From positions 1 to 64,000 of the forward strand of contig NZ_JAQIOZ010000022.1 in the NCBI RefSeq assembly GCF_028023675.1: a stretch of DNA of 64,000 nucleotides, read 5' to 3'. Both the position numbers and the translations under genes were made by a program. Within the stretch, counting starts at the first letter, position 1. Each line of letters begins with the position of its first letter. The notes beneath the pieces were generated by a model. It did no database searches and was not told where the DNA came from. It worked only from the letters and a program-made list of their open reading frames with translations. The DNA comes from Primorskyibacter aestuariivivens (GTDB lineage Bacteria; Pseudomonadota; Alphaproteobacteria; Rhodobacterales; Rhodobacteraceae). Shown one piece after another: positions 59,858 through 64,000 of this stretch.

Positions 59858-60766
59858 ATGACCACACGCGCCGGATTTGTCGCCCTGATCGGAGAGCCCA
59901 ACGCGGGCAAATCCACGCTCACCAACCGCATGGTGGGTGCGAAAGTGTCGATCGTAACCCACAAGGTTCAGACCACCCGCGCGCGCATTCGCGGCGTGGC
60001 CATCGAGGGTGACAGCCAGATCGTCTTTGTCGATACGCCGGGTCTTTTCAAACCTCGTCGCAGACTGGACCGCGCGATGGTCGCCGCAGCCTGGGGCGGG
60101 GCGGCGGATGCAGATGTTGTTGTGCTGTTGGTCGAGGCACATCGCGGCGTGACCGACGGCGTCGAACGCATCCTTGAGGAACTCGACACCGTGGCCCATG
60201 GGCGCAAGGTGGCGCTGGCGATCAACAAGATCGACCGGGTGAAATCGGAGGTGCTGCTGGCACTGACCAAGGATCTGAACGAACGGTTCAATTTTGCAGA
60301 GACCTTCCTGATATCGGCGGAAAAGGGCCATGGCTGCGATGATCTCAAACGCTGGCTGGCGGGGGAGATTCCGGAAGGGCCGTGGCTGTATCCCGAGGAC
60401 CAGATCGCCGACCTGCCGCTGCGGATGATCGCGGCCGAGATGACCCGCGAAAAGCTGACGCTCCGGCTGCATCAGGAATTGCCCTACCAGCTGACGGTCG
60501 AGACCGAGCACTGGGAAGAGCGCAAGGATGGCTCGGCCCGGATTGATCAGATGATCTATGTCATGCGGGACGGCCACAAGGGCATCGTGCTAGGCAACAA
60601 GGGTGAGACGATCAAGGCCATTTCCAAAGCCGCGCGCGAAGAGCTGGAGGAATTCCTGGGCCGCCGCGTGCATCTTTTCGTCAAGGTCAAGGTGCGCGAG
60701 AAATGGCTGGAAGAGAAAGAGCGCTATTCCGAAATGGGTCTGGATTTCCGCGACGGGAATGCGTGA
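59858..60766 (+). CDS. era: GTPase Era
   Basis: A 302-residue GTPase required for 16S rRNA maturation and 30S assembly. G1 is GEPNAGKST, the G2 threonine lies in VQTTRARI, G3 is DTPGL and G4 is NKID. A KH domain at the C-terminus contains IVLGNKGETIKAISKAAREEL and binds rRNA. The ATG at 59858 follows AGGAAG. An earlier in-frame ATG (59831) is less likely. Confidence 0.96.
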   Translation: MTTRAGFVALIGEPNAGKSTLTNRMVGAKVSIVTHKVQTTRARIRGVAIEGDSQIVFVDTPGLFKPRRRLDRAMVAAAWGGAADADVVVLLVEAHRGVTDGVERILEELDTVAHGRKVALAINKIDRVKSEVLLALTKDLNERFNFAETFLISAEKGHGCDDLKRWLAGEIPEGPWLYPEDQIADLPLRMIAAEMTREKLTLRLHQELPYQLTVETEHWEERKDGSARIDQMIYVMRDGHKGIVLGNKGETIKAISKAAREELEEFLGRRVHLFVKVKVREKWLEEKERYSEMGLDFRDGNA

Positions 60767-60968
60767 CCAAGCCCGGGACCCCGTCAAAGTGACAGGGCCC
60801 CGGTTGGACCCGGCGGCAATGGGGAGAGACGGCCGACCGGGAGAGCCACGGGAAACAGGCATCGCCGCTTTGAACGCGACCACCTTTGGCGATCCTGTCC
60901 AGTCGTCTGTGGCGAGACCTCTGCCTCTGACACTTGAGATGGGGATGGGGGCGCGGCGGTTCAAATGA
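60759..60968 (+). CDS. Possible small basic protein overlapping era
   Basis: A 69-codon frame starting at an ATG eight bases before the era stop. The product is proline-, arginine- and glycine-rich with no hydrophobic segment and no recognised family. The composition and weak ribosome site leave real doubt; it may be a chance frame. Confidence 0.22.
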   Translation: MRDQARDPVKVTGPRLDPAAMGRDGRPGEPRETGIAALNATTFGDPVQSSVARPLPLTLEMGMGARRFK

Positions 60969-60993
60969 CAAGAGCGGTCATGAAAGTGAACAG

Positions 60994-61317
60994 ATGCGTT
61001 TGACGGCAGATTTCTGGGTTGCGGCCTATATCGCGCGGCTGCGCGGCGCGGATATCCCGGCCTTTGTCGTGGCCCATGGCGATGACACGGCGGGCATGAT
61101 CATGGTCAAGCTCAACACGCTGGACGGTCATGCGCGGGTGTTTCACCGGATGCATGACCTGATGAGCGACGAGACCCGCTGGGAAGAGATGCGCGCTGGC
61201 CCCGAGGCGGAGATCGATGCGTTCCTGCGCCGTCAGCGCGACTTTGACCGTGACCTCTGGATCATCGAGGTCGAGGACCGCGCCGGACGGCATATGCTGG
61301 ACAGTGGCGGGCTTTAG
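60994..61317 (+). CDS. DUF1491 family protein
   Basis: A 107-residue soluble protein matching the DUF1491 pattern: TADFWVAAYIARLRGADIPAFVVAHGDDTAG near the start, the RVFHRMHDL segment, and the late RQRDFDRDLWIIEVEDRAGRHML. Function unknown. It is usually found between era and recO in Rhodobacterales, to my recollection, as here. The ATG at 60994 has a weak ribosome site; the frame is open further upstream but without a better start. Confidence 0.8.
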   Translation: MRLTADFWVAAYIARLRGADIPAFVVAHGDDTAGMIMVKLNTLDGHARVFHRMHDLMSDETRWEEMRAGPEAEIDAFLRRQRDFDRDLWIIEVEDRAGRHMLDSGGL

Positions 61318-61332
61318 GCGCAGCTTGGCCCC

Positions 61333-62061
61333 ATGGAATGGCGCGACACCGGTATATTGCTATCGCTTCGCAAGCACGGCGAAAACAGCGCCATTGTAGA
61401 GGCGTTTACCCCGGAACACGGTCGGCATGCGGGCGTGGTGCGCGGAGCAAGCAGCCGCAAGCTTGGCCCGGTCCTGCAACCGGGCGCGCAGCTGGACCTG
61501 CAGTGGCGCGCACGGCTTGAGGATCATCTGGGCAGCTATACGGTCGAGCTGCAACGCTCGCGCGCGGCGCAGGCCATGGGCAGCCGGTTGGCACTGGCGG
61601 GGTTGAATGCCGTCGTTGCATTGCTGGGCTTTTGCCTGCCCGAGCGCGAACCGCATCTGCCGCTCTACCAGCGCAGTGAAGCGCTTCTGGACCTCTTGGG
61701 GCAGGACGAGCTTTGGCCGCTGGCCTATCTGCGGTGGGAAATGTCACTGTTGGAGGAGTTGGGCTACGGGCTCGACCTGAGCAGCTGCGCCGTGACGGGG
61801 GCAATCCAAGGTCTCGTTCATGTATCGCCCAAATCCGGGCGTGCCGTGTCTGCCAAGGGGGCAGGTGAGTGGGCGGACCGGTTGTTGCCGTTGCCACCGG
61901 TACTGCGCGGCGAGGGTGCCGCCGAAGACGCCGACATCATCGAAGCGCTGCGCGTGACCGGGTTCTTCCTTGAAAGCAAACTTGCCCCGGCAATCGGCAC
62001 GCGCCCCGTGCCAGAGGCAAGGGCGCGCTTGATCGACCGGTTGGAACAGGGGTTGTCTTAG
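61333..62061 (+). CDS. recO: DNA repair protein RecO
   Basis: A 242-residue RecO, which loads RecA onto SSB-coated DNA in the RecFOR pathway. The N-terminal OB fold ([33 protein letters not shown]) and the helical C-terminal domain are present. It starts 15 bases after the DUF1491 gene. The stop overlaps the convergent META-domain gene by 4 bases. Confidence 0.94.
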   Translation: MEWRDTGILLSLRKHGENSAIVEAFTPEHGRHAGVVRGASSRKLGPVLQPGAQLDLQWRARLEDHLGSYTVELQRSRAAQAMGSRLALAGLNAVVALLGFCLPEREPHLPLYQRSEALLDLLGQDELWPLAYLRWEMSLLEELGYGLDLSSCAVTGAIQGLVHVSPKSGRAVSAKGAGEWADRLLPLPPVLRGEGAAEDADIIEALRVTGFFLESKLAPAIGTRPVPEARARLIDRLEQGLS

Positions 62062-62465
62062 TTCCGCTTCATCGGCACGCCGACAAAAATCATCTCGCGC
62101 CCGCTCTCGTCGCGCAGGATCAGCGTATTGCCGCGAAACTCCGAGATGGTCATGGAGCGTAGCGCCGTCAGGAACTCCGCCTCCTTGCCAAAAGCCGGGC
62201 AAAGCCGCTGGGTCACGCCGACACCGCTGGCGTTGAAGCCGGGGGCCGGTGTCGTCTGAACCCCGAAATAGCTGTTGCACGGCGTGGCCCCGGCGATCTG
62301 CGCGGGCGCCGGGAAATAGAGCGTCGCACGTTCGTCAAAGGCTTCACCGTCAATGCTTAGCAGGGTCCAGAGGATTTCATTATCGAACTCACCGCCCAGC
62401 GACGCTGAGAGGCTTGTCGAAAACGCGGTCGAGGCCGCGAAGAGGAGGGATGCAATCTGTGTCAT
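62058..62465 (-). CDS. META-domain protein (HslJ-like), exported
   Basis: A 135-residue protein with a signal peptide of about 22 residues and a META-like domain. The stretch [26 protein letters not shown] and the ending [21 protein letters not shown] match the fold's core. A closely related paralog lies immediately upstream (62517-62918). Bacterial META proteins are envelope proteins linked to drug and stress resistance (HslJ), with unknown mechanism. Confidence 0.75.
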   Translation of the reverse strand: MTQIASLLFAASTAFSTSLSASLGGEFDNEILWTLLSIDGEAFDERATLYFPAPAQIAGATPCNSYFGVQTTPAPGFNASGVGVTQRLCPAFGKEAEFLTALRSMTISEFRGNTLILRDESGREMIFVGVPMKRN

Positions 62466-62516
62466 GACACCGAGATAACCTTTTGGCGGAGCGGGGGAAG
62501 GCGGTAACGGGTTTTG

Positions 62517-62918
62517 TCATTCATCGGGATTGGCATGGAACAGCATTTCTCTTCCATCGTCATTGGACAGGATCAGAACATCGCCCTTCACCTCGGCCAG
62601 CGTCATCGCCGCCAGCGTTTCCAGAAAACGCGCCTCGGCGGGCAGCGCCGCGCAGGCCATGCGCGTGGCCGCGATGGGGCCGGTTTCGAACCACGGATAA
62701 GGCGCGGTCTGGTCCGCGCCAAAGCTGTTGCACGGTGCCTCGCCCGCGACGCGCCCCGGTTCGGGAAAGCGCAGCGTGGCGCGCTCAGAAAAGGTCATGC
62801 CGTCGATTTCCGTCAACTCCCAGACACGATCCGCCGCGCCATAGCCGCTGACGGTCTCGTCCGGGTAACAGGCGGCGGTGGCCAACAGGGCCATGACGGG
62901 AACACAACGCATGATCAT
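62517..62918 (-). CDS. META-domain lipoprotein-like paralog
   Basis: A 133-residue protein with N-terminus MIMRCVPVMALLATAACYPD, which looks like a lipoprotein signal with the modified cysteine in TAAC. The domain shares with the neighbouring protein the pattern ERATLxFPxP-G-xAGxxPCNSxG, a CPA/CAALPAEARFL segment, and LILxxxxGREMxF. The two genes are in tandem, so one arose by duplication. Start ATG 62918 or 62912. Confidence 0.72.
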   Translation of the reverse strand: MIMRCVPVMALLATAACYPDETVSGYGAADRVWELTEIDGMTFSERATLRFPEPGRVAGEAPCNSFGADQTAPYPWFETGPIAATRMACAALPAEARFLETLAAMTLAEVKGDVLILSNDDGREMLFHANPDE

Positions 62919-63002
62919 TCCACAAAGATAAGCGCTCTGCGTGGAATTGAAATATGCGTATGCTCTCTTCCTTGTCCCCGCAGGGCGGGATATGACCAAG
63001 GC

Positions 63003-63668
63003 ATGAGATGGACCGTGCCCAATATCCTGACCGTGTTTCGCCTGCTGGCAGCGCCTGCGGTGCCGATCATGTTTCTCTATTTCGCGCGGCCCTACGCGGA
63101 TGCCTTTGCGCTGATCGTGTTCCTGCTGGCGGCCATCACCGACTGGGTCGATGGCTATCTGGCCCGCGCCTGGAAACAGGAAACCAAGATGGGCACCATG
63201 CTCGATCCCATCGCGGACAAGGCGATGGTGGTGATCGCGCTGATGGTGATCGCGGCCTATTCCTCCTATAGCCCCTGGCTGATCCTGCCCGCGACGGTGA
63301 TCCTGTTCCGCGAAGTGTTCGTGAGTGGGCTGCGCGAATACCTTGGCGATGTGGCCGGAACGCTCAAGGTCACGACGCTGGCCAAATGGAAGACAACCGC
63401 CCAGATGGTCGCAATTGCGGTGCTGTTTTCTCAAGGTATCTTTGAGCATTATTTCGGCATGTGGTCATGGGGCATGGATCAGCAGATCATCATTGACGTG
63501 CTCGAAGGGCGCGAGGTGGATCACCTTGGTCTGCGCAATATGTATACCGGCATGGTGTGGTCGGGCTGGATCGGGCTGGCGCTTTTGTGGATTGCCGCGG
63601 CGCTCACGCTGATCACGGGGTGGGATTACTTCCACAAGGCCCTGCCGCATCTGAAGGAGGATGGATGA
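63003..63668 (+). CDS. pgsA: CDP-diacylglycerol-glycerol-3-phosphate 3-phosphatidyltransferase
   Basis: A 221-residue membrane enzyme making phosphatidylglycerophosphate, the first step to phosphatidylglycerol. The CDP-alcohol phosphatidyltransferase signature DX2DGX2ARX8GX3DX3D is complete (DWVDGYLARAWKQETKMGTMLDPIADK, read across residues about 44-70). Five or six helices surround it. Its stop overlaps the moaD start region. Confidence 0.94.
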   Translation: MRWTVPNILTVFRLLAAPAVPIMFLYFARPYADAFALIVFLLAAITDWVDGYLARAWKQETKMGTMLDPIADKAMVVIALMVIAAYSSYSPWLILPATVILFREVFVSGLREYLGDVAGTLKVTTLAKWKTTAQMVAIAVLFSQGIFEHYFGMWSWGMDQQIIIDVLEGREVDHLGLRNMYTGMVWSGWIGLALLWIAAALTLITGWDYFHKALPHLKEDG

Positions 63669-63913
63669 TGGATGTGCTCTATTTCGCCTGGGTGCGCGAA
63701 CGGATCGGCGTGCCGAAGGAACGGATCGAGACAGGGGCGGCAACGGTAGCTGACCTGGTTGAAGAGCTTAAAGCACGCGAAGAACGCTACGAGGTGGCCT
63801 TTTCCGACCTGTCGGCGCTGCGCGTCGCGGTGGATCAGGAGTTGAGCGATTTCGACGCCCCGCTGGACGGCGCGCGCGAAGTGGCGTTTTTCCCGCCCAT
63901 GACAGGTGGCTGA
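63668..63913 (+). CDS. moaD: Molybdopterin synthase small subunit
   Basis: An 81-residue ubiquitin-fold protein ending in the diagnostic double glycine (FFPPMTGG), which carries the thiocarboxylate sulfur for molybdopterin. AAGGAGG seven bases upstream selects ATG 63668 over the overlapping ATG at 63665. It belongs with the following moaE. The cofactor serves enzymes such as the formate dehydrogenase at 17415. Confidence 0.93.
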   Translation: MDVLYFAWVRERIGVPKERIETGAATVADLVEELKAREERYEVAFSDLSALRVAVDQELSDFDAPLDGAREVAFFPPMTGG

Positions 63914-64000
63914 TGCGTGTCGTGGTTCAGGACGCCCCGTTCGATTTCGGGCGTGAAGCCGAGAGTTTCGCCAAGGCCCAGACCAATATGGGCGCGGTGG
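63913..64000 (+). CDS. moaE: Molybdopterin synthase large subunit, 5' part
   Basis: The first 29 codons (MRVVVQDAPFDFGREAESFA onward) match the start of MoaE, and the gene follows moaD with a 1-base overlap (TGATG). The rest lies beyond the window's right edge. Confidence 0.88.
   Translation, partial: MRVVVQDAPFDFGREAESFAKAQTNMGAV

Overview
The window looks like chromosomal DNA from a marine Roseobacter-group alphaproteobacterium (Rhodobacterales). The reasons are its high GC content, the conserved block rpoZ-rsh-DUF2062-pdxJ-acpS-lepB-rnc-era-recO, the serB/serC/serA cluster, a Liv-type transporter operon with CoA ligases, paired bacterial saccharopine-pathway enzymes, a choline sulfatase, and many GTG/TTG starts with 4-bp stop/start overlaps. 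No species can be named from sequence alone, and no prophage, CRISPR array or complete insertion sequence is visible.

Layout. 1-640: the 3' part of an ABC-2 permease gene, cut at its 5' side by foreign-looking DNA with short direct repeats. 0.8-6.7 kb: S49 peptidase, small zinc-ribbon protein, Ca/Na exchanger, a PTR1-like reductase, uvrC and serB. 6.8-9.8 kb: serC and serA with a leader hairpin, a palindromic repeat pair and a strong terminator. 9.8-14.3 kb: small membrane and secreted proteins, a cupin gene divergent from a LysR regulator, and a PPP-type phosphatase. 14.3-20.2 kb: saccharopine-pathway pair plus histidine phosphatase, then a stand-alone molybdenum formate dehydrogenase alpha subunit. 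20.4-22.8 kb: amidohydrolase, MAPEG protein and two very small membrane proteins.

22.8-26.6 kb is the most interesting part. It holds an OmpR-type response regulator, a PAS hybrid histidine kinase, and a membrane histidine kinase whose N-terminus carries the whole residue set of the plant ETR1 ethylene/Cu(I)-binding pocket at identical spacing. A CtrA-like TTAA-N7-TTAA box and a long dyad lie directly upstream of that kinase.

26.8-37.1 kb is a long operon for uptake and CoA activation of an unknown carboxylic acid: acyl-CoA ligase, LivG, LivH, LivM, binding protein and LivF, with two small accessory proteins. It is followed by an internally duplicated unknown protein and a PaaK-like ligase. 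37.1-42.4 kb carries a degenerate caspase-like protein and an intact caspase-like protein with a lipoprotein, separated by rpmJ, tRNA-Val and an N-formylglutamate amidohydrolase. 42.5-49.8 kb has a zinc-ribbon DinB polymerase, a Nudix hydrolase, 1-Cys peroxiredoxin, a desuccinylase-family protein, ispH, cytochrome c, a YqaA-type protein, a NYN protein and folK. 49.8-64 kb is the conserved housekeeping block, interrupted by a methyltransferase plus betC and by an unknown protein between rnc and era, and it ends with two META-domain paralogs, pgsA, moaD and the start of moaE.

Five copies of one short palindrome (GGTGGGCA-N-TGCCCACCCTAC type) are scattered between genes. Functions are assigned from motifs visible in the translated sequence; no database search was possible.
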